NCBI GenBank assembly: GCA_943362175.1
Contig: CALRIU020000002.1
Coordinates: forward strand, 186,001-250,000
DNA from: UBA4416 sp943362175
Lineage (GTDB): Bacteria; Bacteroidota; Bacteroidia; B-17B0; Aurantibacillaceae
Direction: 5' to 3'
Length of the DNA stretch: 64,000 nucleotides
Position 1 is the stretch's first letter; each line of letters starts with the position of its first letter. The notes below the pieces were generated by a model, which was given only the letters and a program-made list of their open reading frames with translations, was not told the origin of the DNA and ran no database searches. Made by a program: the position numbers and the translations under genes. Shown piece by piece: positions 25,834 to 35,568 of this stretch.

Positions 25834-26916
25834 TGTTATAGATGGCCGTTTTTGTTTTTTAAAGAGCTCCTTATCCCGAAGCATCATCATAGGGTGCTCG
25901 TAGAACCTGAAGATAAGCCAGGAGCAGGCATATAATAGCAGGAAATGAATGGAAACGAGCAAAAAGGTATTATCGGTGGCCACCGGGATCTGAAACACAA
26001 ACATGTGGATCAGGTACATGGAATAGGTCAGAATACTCGTCCAGGTAAAAAAGTAAAATAAAGGCTTTATAGTGGCCATTCTTTTGATGAACGTATTGCT
26101 TTCAAAGAAAGGAATTACCAGCATGACCGAAAAGCTGAACAGGGCGAACCAAAACGTTCTGTAAAAAGTAAATGAATCTGCTTTGGAGAGGCCGACCGCC
26201 GGATGGATCTTACCCAGGTCGAAAGCAAGGAACAGCATAAGGATCAGGCCCGGCACAAACCATTTGATGCTACCCAGCTTATAGTAAACGGCATTGTAAT
26301 GCAATTTGATGTGAGCCAATAAAACACCTATCAGCAAAGAGTCGAAACGGAAAATAAAATTAGGCCGGATGCCATCGAAGGGCCGGCCGGAGTACATTAC
26401 CCAGGCAGTTCTTAAGGCAATAAATGAAAGAATCAATGCGATGACCGTGTAGAGGAAAGTGCGTGCTGTAAATCCTTTGCGAAAAAGGATCAGAAAACCT
26501 ATCGGAAACAGCAGATAAAACCACTCTTCGATTACAAGACTCCAGGAAACGCCAAAGAAGCTGATTCCAACAAAATTGTTTTGCAGGAAAAATACGTAAG
26601 CCAGAATCTTCCATCCAAGCGAGGAATCGAAAAAAATGAACTTTATCAAGATAACAGCATAGTATAGGGGAAGGGTCCGGTACCAACGCCGCTTCCAAAA
26701 ATGTAGAATCCCCTTTAGAGTAATTCCGTTTTGAAAATCCCGGATCAGGATCTGCCCGATCAAAAAACCACTAAGCACAAAGAATACTTCCACACCCCAC
26801 ACGCCCAGCTCTACATGCTCGAATGTGAAGGCGTGTGAGAGCAACACTAAAATAATAGATACTGCCCTGATGATATCCAGTCCGAAATTTCTGTTATCTG
26901 TATAACCGTGGCTCAT
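25831..26916 (-). CDS. acyltransferase family 3 membrane protein (OafA/YrhL-like)
   Basis: 361 residues with about ten hydrophobic segments. The N terminus (FGLDIIRAVSIILVLLSHAFTF, then VWGVEVFFVLSGFLIGQIL) is the family signature, including the conserved His in the first helix. Such integral inner-membrane enzymes O-acylate (often O-acetylate) sugars of O antigens, capsules or exopolysaccharides. It is the last gene of the leftward polysaccharide locus and overlaps the upstream aminotransferase gene by 4 bases (ATGA), so the two are translationally coupled. The acyl donor and sugar target are not predictable from sequence. Confidence 0.93.
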   Translation of the reverse strand: MSHGYTDNRNFGLDIIRAVSIILVLLSHAFTFEHVELGVWGVEVFFVLSGFLIGQILIRDFQNGITLKGILHFWKRRWYRTLPLYYAVILIKFIFFDSSLGWKILAYVFFLQNNFVGISFFGVSWSLVIEEWFYLLFPIGFLILFRKGFTARTFLYTVIALILSFIALRTAWVMYSGRPFDGIRPNFIFRFDSLLIGVLLAHIKLHYNAVYYKLGSIKWFVPGLILMLFLAFDLGKIHPAVGLSKADSFTFYRTFWFALFSFSVMLVIPFFESNTFIKRMATIKPLFYFFTWTSILTYSMYLIHMFVFQIPVATDNTFLLVSIHFLLLYACSWLIFRFYEHPMMMLRDKELFKKQKRPSIT

Positions 26917-28046
26917 TTCAACCCAAAAAACTGATCGATGTGATTGCAGATATAATCTATTTCCCCGGTGCTGAGCTCATGATACAACGGAAACCGGAGC
27001 AGGCAATCAGTGTAATGGTCGGACCAGGTGAGGTCTGATTGGTTATTTTTTTCGTAAAAACGGCTTTTGTTCAGTGACAGGAAATGAAAGGCGGAGCTGA
27101 TGCCTTTGTCTTTCAGAAAAGCAATCAGCGGCTGCCGTTGTGCGGCCTCTGTAAGCACCACGTAAAAGATATGTCCGTTGTGAGCTGCTTCTGCCGGAAT
27201 TTGCGGGCGCTTCAGATAGCCTTTGGATTCGGCCTCCTGCAGGCCTGAGAAATAGGCATTCCAGAGCAAAAGCCTTTTTTCCTGGATCGGTCTTAGTTGC
27301 TCCAGTTGTGCATACAGGAACGCTGCCGTGATCTCGGAGGGCATAAAGGAAGAGCCGATGTCAACCCATTCGTAGTTTTTTACCTCGCCCCTGACAAAGG
27401 CCTGTCGGTTGGTGCCTTTTTCGCTGATAATTTCGGCACGCTGTAAAAAACGCTCATCGTTGATTGCCAACAGTCCGCCTTCTCCTGAAATGACATTTTT
27501 AGTTTCGTGAAAAGAGAAGGCTGCCAGATGCCCTATAGAACCTAAGGGCCGGCCTTTGTAATAGCTATCGATGGACTGCGCGGCATCTTCCACCACAAAA
27601 ATATGGTGCTTGGCGGCTATTGCCATCACGCGGTCCATATCGCAGGCAATACCTGCATAATGCATGGCCACAATGGCTTTGGTTTTCGATGTGATCAGGG
27701 CTTCGAGCGCGCCTGCATCGATGTTCGGATTTTGGGCATTGCTATCGGCAAACACAATCCTGGCGCCACGCAGCACAAAGGCATTTACGGTAGATACAAA
27801 GGTATAGGCAGGAGCGATCACTTCGTCCCCGGCCTGTATGTCAAGCAGGATAGCCGCCATCTCCAGAGCATCGGTGCAGGAGGTGGTGAGGAAGGCTTTT
27901 TTGATGCCATACTGCTGCTCAAAGAATGCTGTGCATTTTTTTGTAAACATGCCTTCTCCCGATAGCTTGCCCGAAGCGGTAACTTCCGCGATGTAGCGCT
28001 GCTCCTGCCCGGTAATATATGGTTTATTGAAGGGAATCGTGTTCAT
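26913..28046 (-). CDS. wecE: dTDP-4-amino-4,6-dideoxygalactose transaminase
   Basis: 377 residues, DegT/DnrJ/EryC1/StrS-type PLP enzyme closely resembling E. coli WecE/RffA along its whole length (IPFNKPYITG start, SGKLSGEG, GDEVIAPAYTFVSTVNAFVLRGA, EKGTNRQAFVRG, DIGSSFMPSE). The PLP lysine is K183 in SFHETKN. It transaminates dTDP-4-keto-6-deoxyglucose to dTDP-4-amino-4,6-dideoxygalactose (dTDP-Fuc4N) with glutamate as donor. It is coupled to the neighbouring acyltransferase and WbpG-type gene, so the polymer probably contains a 4-amino-6-deoxy sugar. No rmlA/rmlB was found in the window; these must be elsewhere. Confidence 0.9.
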   Translation of the reverse strand: MNTIPFNKPYITGQEQRYIAEVTASGKLSGEGMFTKKCTAFFEQQYGIKKAFLTTSCTDALEMAAILLDIQAGDEVIAPAYTFVSTVNAFVLRGARIVFADSNAQNPNIDAGALEALITSKTKAIVAMHYAGIACDMDRVMAIAAKHHIFVVEDAAQSIDSYYKGRPLGSIGHLAAFSFHETKNVISGEGGLLAINDERFLQRAEIISEKGTNRQAFVRGEVKNYEWVDIGSSFMPSEITAAFLYAQLEQLRPIQEKRLLLWNAYFSGLQEAESKGYLKRPQIPAEAAHNGHIFYVVLTEAAQRQPLIAFLKDKGISSAFHFLSLNKSRFYEKNNQSDLTWSDHYTDCLLRFPLYHELSTGEIDYICNHIDQFFGLK

Positions 28047-28049
28047 CCT

Positions 28050-29159
28050 TTATCTGAACTTAAACTTAAGGATATTTATCAATTTAAAATACCTTTCCCA
28101 AAGCTTTATTTCGGTCTTAAAATCCTCATGCTTTCTTGCGGGCTCAGCCATCAGGCTATCGAATTCCGCTTCACTCAATCCCAGTTTTTTAAGCACATAG
28201 TGTTTCTCCTGCGCCAGTTCGGCCTCACTTTCATACAAGGGTTTCTTAAGCTCTTCCAATGCCTGCTCCTTGGTGATCTGACCACTACAGATCAGGTTCG
28301 ACAAATGCGCTTTCCGCTTGTCAATTCCAAAGCGAACCGGCAGGATATAGGCCTGGTAAAATTTTGTAAAGATGGACTCGTAGTGTTTACCGCCATAGTC
28401 GCGCCAGGAGAGCTCCCTGGTGATTAATTTTTTGGCGTTTTCCTTATTGTAAGGGATATAATTGAGCACATACACAGATTCCAGCTTCAGAAACCAATGG
28501 TAATAGAGCTTTTTGAAAAATCCGACGTAAGGAAATGTTCTGATGGTTTTTCCGCTGCCAAATTTCTGATAGATGTCGGAGATATTTTCCCAATCGGCTT
28601 TATCAAACACCCAGCCTTTCGGCATAATCGCTTCCGTTGCATAGTTAAAGCCATTGATTGTATAACGCAATTTGTGCTTGATCGCTATTTTATACATGGT
28701 AGCCATGATGGCGTGATCTGTCAGTGCTTCTATATCAACTACTCCCGCTTTGATATAGGCGAGTTGCAGCTCCCTGAACTCATCCCAGTTGATGACATAA
28801 GTATTCAATTCCAGGCCCAGCTTCTCGCAGATACTGGTAATGTTTGCCGTAGCCAACTCGCTGTTCCATCCATTATCAAAATGGACAACAAGCGGCCGGA
28901 GCCCTTGCTGCTTAGACCAGTATGCCAGGTAAGAGCTGTCTACCCCTCCGCTTACGCCGAGGATGCAGTCATAGGTTTTATTTCGCCCTTCCTGCTTAAT
29001 GGTCGCAACCTTCTGATCAAGCCATTGTTTCTTTTGCTCATCGCTGCCAAGTGTCCGGGTTACCGAATCATAATAGCTGCAATAGTTACAAATGCCGGCT
29101 TCATTGAACGTGATGTTCCTGACATCCTCCGAATTTAAAATACATCTCTTACACTCCAT
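28050..29159 (-). CDS. N-acetyl sugar amidotransferase (WbpG/PseA family), copy 1
   Basis: 369 residues from the preferred ATG at 29159 (MECKRCILN, matching the family start; an ATG five codons upstream is less likely). A Cys pair (CKRC) and a second (CNYC) are typical. The ATP PP-loop is GVSGGVDSS at about residues 67-75. The family uses ATP and ammonia, supplied by HisH2/HisF2-type proteins, to convert an N-acetyl group of a sugar nucleotide to an acetamidino group. A second copy lies at 44473-45618, and the ammonia-supply genes lie at 50400-51766. It overlaps the upstream gene by 11 bases. Confidence 0.9.
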   Translation of the reverse strand: MECKRCILNSEDVRNITFNEAGICNYCSYYDSVTRTLGSDEQKKQWLDQKVATIKQEGRNKTYDCILGVSGGVDSSYLAYWSKQQGLRPLVVHFDNGWNSELATANITSICEKLGLELNTYVINWDEFRELQLAYIKAGVVDIEALTDHAIMATMYKIAIKHKLRYTINGFNYATEAIMPKGWVFDKADWENISDIYQKFGSGKTIRTFPYVGFFKKLYYHWFLKLESVYVLNYIPYNKENAKKLITRELSWRDYGGKHYESIFTKFYQAYILPVRFGIDKRKAHLSNLICSGQITKEQALEELKKPLYESEAELAQEKHYVLKKLGLSEAEFDSLMAEPARKHEDFKTEIKLWERYFKLINILKFKFR

Positions 29160-29985
29160 CTTTTCTGATAACAATCCTGTTGTAATTTTTTAATGATATA
29201 AGCGTGCTTTTAAGATCCCCGATCAAAAACCGCCATGTTTGCCCGCCAGGCTTTTTATTCATCTTTAACCTGTTAAGAAAAAGAAAATCCTTCAGTGTGT
29301 TTTTTTTCCAGAAGCCAAAGCTATTCATGTAATCTTCCTGCCTCGTGGCCTGCTGGGAGGTAATAGAGCCCGGGTTTATGGTCCGTAAATAGACCGGAGC
29401 ATTTTTTTCCGAAAAAAGAATCCGGTGATCCTGGCTATAATAGTGATGAAAATCGTTATGCTCGTTTTCAATCAGGAGGCATTGGCTTTTGTACCTGGTA
29501 TAATTTCCCGGGGGGAAATTACCGAAAGCAGACAGGGCATGCGATCGCTTATGAATGCAGGTGTTCGGAAACCAGTAACGCACCGCGCGGGAAACGCAAC
29601 CCGTTTCGGAATTCCAATAGTAATGGCATTTATCGACGTAGAGGTCAAAGCTGAGACCTGACAGTTTCTTTAACAGCTGCGGATTAAAGATGTCATCATC
29701 ATCCAAACGGATGATATAGTCTGCTTCCACCTGCTGCTCCTGTATATACTGTGTTGCCATCTGCAGCTTTTCCTCTTTGTGGCCTTCGAAATCTACCTGA
29801 ATAAAGTTTGAGCCGGGAGCTTCATGATCCCCCAGCTTTCCGATAAGCAATGCCTTCCAGCCGGAATAGGTTTGCGACCGCAAATTCTCAAAACACAACT
29901 GCCTCAGAAAGAGCCGGCTTTCCGAAAGGTGTGAAGCGGGTGTCAGAGGGATAATGAATAAAAATGTGTTTTGCATACGACTCAA
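29149..29985 (-). CDS. glycosyltransferase, GT2-like (putative rhamnosyl transferase family)
   Basis: 278 residues. The N-terminal half resembles a GT-A sugar-nucleotide fold with a run of acidic residues (YIIRLDDDDIFN, about residues 88-98) that would bind the metal and nucleotide. The C-terminal half has SQDHRILF and a basic tail. It fits the putative rhamnosyl transferase-type family rather than a canonical GT2. A promoter motif lies just upstream, in a 70-base gap, one of the largest gaps within the locus. It likely adds one sugar of the repeat unit in the cytoplasm. Donor and linkage are unknown. Confidence 0.75.
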   Translation of the reverse strand: MSRMQNTFLFIIPLTPASHLSESRLFLRQLCFENLRSQTYSGWKALLIGKLGDHEAPGSNFIQVDFEGHKEEKLQMATQYIQEQQVEADYIIRLDDDDIFNPQLLKKLSGLSFDLYVDKCHYYWNSETGCVSRAVRYWFPNTCIHKRSHALSAFGNFPPGNYTRYKSQCLLIENEHNDFHHYYSQDHRILFSEKNAPVYLRTINPGSITSQQATRQEDYMNSFGFWKKNTLKDFLFLNRLKMNKKPGGQTWRFLIGDLKSTLISLKNYNRIVIRKDGV

Positions 29986-30006
29986 TCGTTCACTGTCTGC
30001 TTAATT

Positions 30007-30037
30007 CAAAAATACAAAGTGCATTCAACTCTACCAA
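30007..30037 (-). promoter_or_regulatory. internal promoter motif in the polysaccharide locus
   Basis: Read leftward: TTG (30037-30035), 20-base spacer, TATTTTTG (30014-30007), a full match to TTG-N(17-23)-TAnnTTTG. It lies 22 bases before the start of the GT2-like gene and could transcribe the last four genes separately. Confidence 0.5.
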
Positions 30038-30055
30038 CGCAAGGCCTAAGACTGC

Positions 30056-31288
30056 TCATACCTGTATGCTTAAGAGCTGATCTGCAAAGGCAGGGTAATT
30101 ATGCTCCGCAGAAAAATGTGCCTGGAAGAAGGACCTCACGCCTTCCCTGAATGGCGGAGCGTTCAGCGCCGAGCCTGAGAACACATTCAGCAGCTGCCCC
30201 AATTCTTCCGGCTTAAAACCGGCATTGAGCAGGATCCCGGTTCCGGGGTTCACAATTTCCGAAACACCTCCTACCTCTGTTGCAATAACAGGAATGCCAA
30301 AGCTAATGGCTTCCATGATGGAAACAGGAATACCTTCCGAAATGCTGGTATTCACAAATACGGATACCGGCTGCTCTTTATAAAACGCCATTAATTCCGG
30401 ATGAGACATTTTACCCATCATCTTAACCCGGACCTTAGCTGGCAATGACTTTGCCAATTCTTCGATCTCCGGTTTTAAATTTCCGTCACCGAAATGGAAC
30501 CAGGTCACGGGAACCTGAACCGTCTGCAAAGCCTGCACCAGCAGGTGAACCCTTTTAACAGCCACAATATTGGCACAGGACACCACAACCAGTTGCTTCG
30601 CCTCAAAAGGGTTAACACCATAATTATAAACTCCTAAATACGCTGCTGTTATTTTATTTTCGTAATCCGGGTAAAGTGCTTTCAGGTAATTCATCCCTGT
30701 TTTTGAGATACAAAATACCTGGTCGATGTGCGCTAATTGAAAGACCCGGAAAGGGATGTAATTTTCTTTACCATTGTTCTCATACAGATCGAAGCCATGC
30801 GCCCGCGATACATAATTCGTGATACGGCCCTGCTTTTTCAGAATAGATAAGAGCGTGGCCTCGTTCGAGAACCAGTAAGAATAAAAATGAGCCTGGTTGT
30901 CCTTAAGATAAGGTTTCAATTCTTCCGCCTTTAACAACAAATCGAGGAGAAGGAAAAAATTCTGCTTCCTCATTTTTTTTGCCATCTCCTGTTGCCTGGA
31001 ATGCCTGCGCTCATGCCTGAGAATTGCGAAAAGAAAGACCAGGTTTTTGAGTAAGGCCGCTAATTTTTTTCCTTTGCTGTAATTGCCCTTCAGGAGGATC
31101 AACTCGGCATTGGATGGTAAGCGGGTATTTGCAGGACCGCTTACCAGGGCCGGAATTATGTAAACCTTTTTGAACCGCTCACACAAGGTGGCAATTTCAT
31201 TCTCCACGAATACCTCGTTACCATAAGGGAATTCAGACGTAAACAGGTATAGAAGAGGTTGCTTATCCAATGTCGTGGCTGTTATCAA
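30056..31288 (-). CDS. GT-B fold glycosyltransferase, family 4 type
   Basis: 410 residues. The C-terminal half shows the GT4 donor-site pattern: FGDGNLKPEIEELA, a KMMGKMSHPELMAFYKEQ segment, then SISEGIPVSIMEAISFGIPVIATEVGGVSEIV, with the EGIPVSIMEA glutamate that contacts the sugar nucleotide. The N-terminal half (about residues 1-200) is the acceptor domain. It overlaps the upstream glycosyltransferase gene by 26 bases, so it is co-translated with it. It acts at the cytoplasmic face during assembly of the polymer repeat. The donor sugar cannot be predicted. Closest in architecture to the gene at 34357. Confidence 0.9.
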   Translation of the reverse strand: MITATTLDKQPLLYLFTSEFPYGNEVFVENEIATLCERFKKVYIIPALVSGPANTRLPSNAELILLKGNYSKGKKLAALLKNLVFLFAILRHERRHSRQQEMAKKMRKQNFFLLLDLLLKAEELKPYLKDNQAHFYSYWFSNEATLLSILKKQGRITNYVSRAHGFDLYENNGKENYIPFRVFQLAHIDQVFCISKTGMNYLKALYPDYENKITAAYLGVYNYGVNPFEAKQLVVVSCANIVAVKRVHLLVQALQTVQVPVTWFHFGDGNLKPEIEELAKSLPAKVRVKMMGKMSHPELMAFYKEQPVSVFVNTSISEGIPVSIMEAISFGIPVIATEVGGVSEIVNPGTGILLNAGFKPEELGQLLNVFSGSALNAPPFREGVRSFFQAHFSAEHNYPAFADQLLSIQV

Positions 31289-32528
31289 GATGTGACATCT
31301 GCTCTAAAAGTTCCCTGGTACAGTGCTCAAATGTATGCTTGCTAAAGTCGTATCCCGGGTCAGGAATCTGCTGTGTGATTTCATTCTCGCGGATGGCTGA
31401 AAAAGCGGCTTCGAGATTTTCTTCCCGGATATGAAACCCAAGCTTGTTCCTGATCAGAAATTCAGACACACTACCTTCTTTCCCGAAATACAAAACGGGC
31501 TTCCGCAAGCATAAAATCTCGAAGAACTTTGAAGAAAAGGCCTCTGCACTCCACGAAGGCCTGAACAAGAGTATAAAACGAGTCTTCAGTAACTCTGCGA
31601 TGTAATCTTCTTTCTTCAAAAATCCGGATACCTGAACGCTTCCTTCTTCCAGGATCCGGTTATACGCCGGATAAGGCACATAAAAAAAGGCCTCGTGATT
31701 TTTCGCCGTTTGTTTCTTGTAGAGGTTTAAAAAACGGGTAAAAGTTTCTACTTCACGCTCCATGCCATTGTACAGCTCGCCACCGTAAATAAAGCGATCC
31801 TTAGCATTGTTGCGTACAGATGCCTGCGGCAGCCTGCTCAGGTCAAAAAAGTCCTTGTCCACACAATGCGGCAACGTGATTACTTTTGCCTGAGGCCGGA
31901 TTTTTCTGATGGTATCAGACACATCGTCATTCACCGTCAGCACAAGGTCTACAGCATTAAGCACCGCTTTTTCCTGCGCTACCTCATAACGGATCTGCTC
32001 AGCGGTGAGCCCTTCATAGCTATCTTCTCTTTTATCGCGGTAGTCGATCACAAACTTCACCGCGGGATATTCCTGCCTGAGCCGTGGAATAATCGCGCTG
32101 TAGTCGAAGGGCCCTACAGACAGAATGACGGTGTCTATGTTTTTTTCCCTGATCAGCTGCTTTGCCTTTTCGTAGAAGTTTTCCTTGTTGGGAAAAGATA
32201 TATCGGCATAGTTCCCTTTCAATCTCTTTTTACGGAATTGCCAGCGATGGTAAGACCACTTCCAACGCAATTTATCAACGATATGCTTCGGCAGGCTCGT
32301 CTGGAAATAAGGTTTGTAAACTGGGATCAGCGGAATACGGGTGATCTTATCTTCGTATTCTAAAATATCTTCATCCCATGAGGATTTCGAATCCGGGAAC
32401 TCACCGGTTAAGACATAGGTGGTTTTTCCGAGGCGGGTCAAATATTTTGTATGCTTCGCCCAACGCCTTCCGCCTACGCGCTTGTAAGGCGGGAAATAAT
32501 AGGAGATCACCAGCAGGTTTCCGCTCAT
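31263..32528 (-). CDS. glycosyltransferase, GT-B fold
   Basis: 421 residues. The start MSGNLLVISYYFPPYKRVGG carries the glycine-rich acceptor loop of family 4-like N-terminal domains. The C-terminal half has RPSWSAEAFSSKFFEILCLRKPVLYFGKEGSVSEFL, a weaker match to the EX7E donor motif (E in AEAFSSKFFE). It overlaps the asparagine synthase gene upstream by 4 bases (ATGA). Its role in the repeat unit is inferred from context. The donor is unknown. Confidence 0.82.
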   Translation of the reverse strand: MSGNLLVISYYFPPYKRVGGRRWAKHTKYLTRLGKTTYVLTGEFPDSKSSWDEDILEYEDKITRIPLIPVYKPYFQTSLPKHIVDKLRWKWSYHRWQFRKKRLKGNYADISFPNKENFYEKAKQLIREKNIDTVILSVGPFDYSAIIPRLRQEYPAVKFVIDYRDKREDSYEGLTAEQIRYEVAQEKAVLNAVDLVLTVNDDVSDTIRKIRPQAKVITLPHCVDKDFFDLSRLPQASVRNNAKDRFIYGGELYNGMEREVETFTRFLNLYKKQTAKNHEAFFYVPYPAYNRILEEGSVQVSGFLKKEDYIAELLKTRFILLFRPSWSAEAFSSKFFEILCLRKPVLYFGKEGSVSEFLIRNKLGFHIREENLEAAFSAIRENEITQQIPDPGYDFSKHTFEHCTRELLEQMSHLDNSHDIG

Positions 32529-34348
32529 TTCAGAAGTTGATAAAGGTTAAGGATCTTCCAACTGTCAACACCCTCTATAAATTTCGGATCGAATAGCCGG
32601 AGCTCCTTCAGTTTCATTCTTTGCTCGGTCTGCCTTTGGATAAGAGCCGGCTGCGACATCCAAACTTTCTGTGGGGTTTCATAGCCTACTTTTTCTCTTC
32701 TCCAGCAGATCTCTGATGGCAACCAGACATCCTGTGCCTTTCTGAGCAGGAGCTTCGACCAACCGTCATGCATTTTGTAATGAGATGGCAGCGTGAATAC
32801 AAATTCTACCAGCTTATGGTACAGGAAAGGCAGCCTTACTTCCCGTGAGTGTGCCATCGAATTCCTGTCGGCATACCGCAGCAAATTCTGAAGTCCGTCA
32901 CGCATCAGGGAATGATTAAGCACAGCGCTAAGGTCCGACCAGTTTACCGGAGGTGCGTCCTTCGCTTCTTCAGGCTTAAAATAGGACGCATTTAAGGGAT
33001 TATACGATTCCGGAGCAGCAGACCGGCTCAGCATGTTCTTCAGGTCCGCCAGGTTTTTGTGCATGCGCGGATATTTCAACATCAAGGCCAGGTTGCCGCT
33101 AATGTTCTGCTCAAATCCCAACAGCTCTTTGATTCTTTGCTTTTCGGCGGCATAGCCTTTGTCCCCTTTACTAAACATTTCGCGCAGCCTCACGGGCCAG
33201 TACTGGTTATAGCCGGCCATAAATTCATCGGAACCCTGCCCATCCAGTAATACAGTCACGTTATTATCCTTCGCCAGCTTCATCACCCTGTATTGGGCGT
33301 ACATGCTCGTTGAGACGACAGGCTCATCCTGGTGGTACAGAAGATCATCCAGGTCTTTCATTAAATCTCCGGCAGTAGGAGAAACATAGCGATCGTCGAT
33401 ATTGGGATAACGGTCTTTCAGGATTTTTATAAATTTTGTTTCGTCCTTCTCAAAGTCTTTAAAGCTTACCGTAAAGGTATTCAGATTGATCTCTTTATTG
33501 GAACGGCAGATAAATCCTGCAATGGTCGTTGAATCCAACCCTCCGCTTAAACTTGTACCCACAGGCACATCCGAGCGTAAGCGGCGGCTGATCGATTCGG
33601 AGAGCAAGGCGTTAAAGTTCTCTGCGGCATCTTCCAGGCTGAGCGTTGTGTTCCTGCGCTCAGGATCAATTTTCCAGTAGTTATCAATCACAACCTGTCC
33701 ATCGCTTTTCACCAGCAGGCAGTGTGCATGAGGCAGAAGAAAGATATTTTTATAAAAGGTTTGCTTCAGGTCAGAAGACAGAGAGAGTGAATCGCTGAGG
33801 CAGTATTGATACAGCATCGCAGGATTGACTTCTTTGGAAACTCCTGCTGCAACGATCTGCTTTATCTCGGAGCCAAACACAAATTGCCCGGGGCCGGCAT
33901 GGTAATAAAACGGTTTTTCACCAAAGCGATCACGAGCAGCAAATAATTCTTTGCGGGCTTCGTCCCAGATGGCAAATGAAAACATTCCGTCCAGGTCTTT
34001 CAGGCAGTCTTTTCCTTTATGGTGATAGGCTGCCAGAAGCACTTCGGTATCTGTATTGGTTTTGAAGACATAGCCTTTGTCCTGCAATTCTTTTCTGAGT
34101 TCTATGTAATTGTAGATCTCTCCGTTGAAGGTAATGGTAAGCCCCATGTAATGCATCGGCTGCCGGCCGGCTTCACTCAGGTCGAGAATGGATAAGCGCC
34201 TGTGACCAAATCCGACAGCATGGTTTTCATTAAACCAATACCCGAAGCCATCCGGCCCCCGGTAGCTGATCACATCCGTCATCTGATGAAGCGTCCTGTC
34301 CTCTACGCTACTGCCATCCAGTTGATATATCCCTGCTATTCCACACAT
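32525..34348 (-). CDS. asnB: asparagine synthase-type glutamine amidotransferase, copy 1
   Basis: 607 residues. MCGIAGIYQ gives the Cys2 nucleophile of the class II glutaminase domain (about 1-200, with ISYRGPDGFG and TFNGEIYNY). The synthetase half has the PP-loop SLSGGLDST at about residue 268 and the ATP-binding LLDGQGSDEF. In free-living cells AsnB makes asparagine, but in polysaccharide loci such homologues are thought to amidate sugar carboxyl groups (uronic acids). The position between glycosyltransferases, with a 4-base overlap downstream and 8-base gap upstream, favours that role. A second copy is at 40131-41966. Confidence 0.9.
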   Translation of the reverse strand: MCGIAGIYQLDGSSVEDRTLHQMTDVISYRGPDGFGYWFNENHAVGFGHRRLSILDLSEAGRQPMHYMGLTITFNGEIYNYIELRKELQDKGYVFKTNTDTEVLLAAYHHKGKDCLKDLDGMFSFAIWDEARKELFAARDRFGEKPFYYHAGPGQFVFGSEIKQIVAAGVSKEVNPAMLYQYCLSDSLSLSSDLKQTFYKNIFLLPHAHCLLVKSDGQVVIDNYWKIDPERRNTTLSLEDAAENFNALLSESISRRLRSDVPVGTSLSGGLDSTTIAGFICRSNKEINLNTFTVSFKDFEKDETKFIKILKDRYPNIDDRYVSPTAGDLMKDLDDLLYHQDEPVVSTSMYAQYRVMKLAKDNNVTVLLDGQGSDEFMAGYNQYWPVRLREMFSKGDKGYAAEKQRIKELLGFEQNISGNLALMLKYPRMHKNLADLKNMLSRSAAPESYNPLNASYFKPEEAKDAPPVNWSDLSAVLNHSLMRDGLQNLLRYADRNSMAHSREVRLPFLYHKLVEFVFTLPSHYKMHDGWSKLLLRKAQDVWLPSEICWRREKVGYETPQKVWMSQPALIQRQTEQRMKLKELRLFDPKFIEGVDSWKILNLYQLLK

Positions 34349-34356
34349 GCTTCTCT

Positions 34357-35568
34357 CTATATGCTTTTCAATAAAGCTTCTAAGTCCTTATAATTTTTTT
34401 CGGCAAAGAAGTTTTCCTTATAGAACTCTCTAATGCCACTTCTGTATGTTTTACTATAAATGGTCTGCGCCTGGTGCATTTCTGTAATCCTTTCAGCGAC
34501 CTCCACCGGATCAAAGTTCACCGGCAGCAGCAGTCCTGTTTTAGCGGTGACGATCTCCGGCACTCCGCATACCTTCGTTCCTATCAAGGGGACTCCCTGC
34601 GAAATGGCTTCCATCATCGACACGGGAATTCCCTCGCTTTCGGAAACATTGATAAACAGGCTCACCGGGCTGCTTTTCAGGTAATTGATAAATTCATGGT
34701 TTGGAACATACCCTTTAAACTCTACCGTATGTGGTAAATCCGATGCTTTCCGCTTCACTTCCTCAAACAGCTCTCCTCCACCAAAGTGTACCCATTTGAC
34801 GGGTGTTTGAATGTGTTTAAGGATTTCAATAATCAAATGAACCCGTTTTAACGGAATGACGGCAGAGCATGAAACAATGATTAACCGGTCATGTCTCATC
34901 CTGAACTCAAGAGGCACCACATCGAGTCCAAGGCGTGATGTGGTCATTTTTGAAGCCGCCACTTTAAAGGTATGCATCAGGTAATTTCTTCCATAATCCG
35001 ACACCGGGAAAATATGCTGAATCTGCTTTAATTGAAAATACCGGAATGGCAGAGTGGTTTTCAGCTGGTCCTCGTCATAATCGCCACCATGCACACGCGA
35101 CACAAACTTCAATTGGGGATGCTTTTGCTTAATGATGCTTAATGCCACCGTCCATTGCTTGAACCAATAGGTGTAGAAAAGGGTATCGGGCTGAATATCC
35201 TTAGCGATGAATTTTTCAAAGCGCTCAGCCGCCGAACACTGCAAAACAAGCTGGTTCAGGAGCTTCCCGAAACTCCTGAAATAAAAGTAGCGCCGGTGCG
35301 TATGTGCCAATTCAAAAAAGAGAACCCCAAGGATCCGGAAAAGGTACTTCGACAAAATCCTGATCCTGTTGCAGGGCTCAAAATAATTAAAGTGCAGCAC
35401 CTCCAGGTTTGGCGCCTCAAATTTCAAAACCTTATTGGTATTGGGATACAGAGAGAGCACATACACCTTCTCGAATGCAGCGCAATGATACGGAAGCTCC
35501 TTCTCGAAAAAACATTCCTTGCTGTCGTTTGAGAAATCTTCAGCCAGCAGGTAGAGGGTCCGGTTCAT
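34357..35568 (-). CDS. GT-B fold glycosyltransferase, family 4 type
   Basis: 403 residues. The C-terminal half shows the GT4 pattern: RLIIVSCSAVIPLKRVHLIIEIL, FGGGELFEEV, EFKGYVPNHEFINYL and SESEGIPVSMMEAISQGVPLIGTKVCGVPEIV (donor glutamate). The N-terminal half has WFKQWTVALSIIKQKHP typical of the acceptor domain. It is closely related in layout to the gene at 30056 and both may have arisen by duplication. It shares one base with the upstream SGNH-like gene. The donor sugar is unknown. Confidence 0.9.
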   Translation of the reverse strand: MNRTLYLLAEDFSNDSKECFFEKELPYHCAAFEKVYVLSLYPNTNKVLKFEAPNLEVLHFNYFEPCNRIRILSKYLFRILGVLFFELAHTHRRYFYFRSFGKLLNQLVLQCSAAERFEKFIAKDIQPDTLFYTYWFKQWTVALSIIKQKHPQLKFVSRVHGGDYDEDQLKTTLPFRYFQLKQIQHIFPVSDYGRNYLMHTFKVAASKMTTSRLGLDVVPLEFRMRHDRLIIVSCSAVIPLKRVHLIIEILKHIQTPVKWVHFGGGELFEEVKRKASDLPHTVEFKGYVPNHEFINYLKSSPVSLFINVSESEGIPVSMMEAISQGVPLIGTKVCGVPEIVTAKTGLLLPVNFDPVEVAERITEMHQAQTIYSKTYRSGIREFYKENFFAEKNYKDLEALLKSI

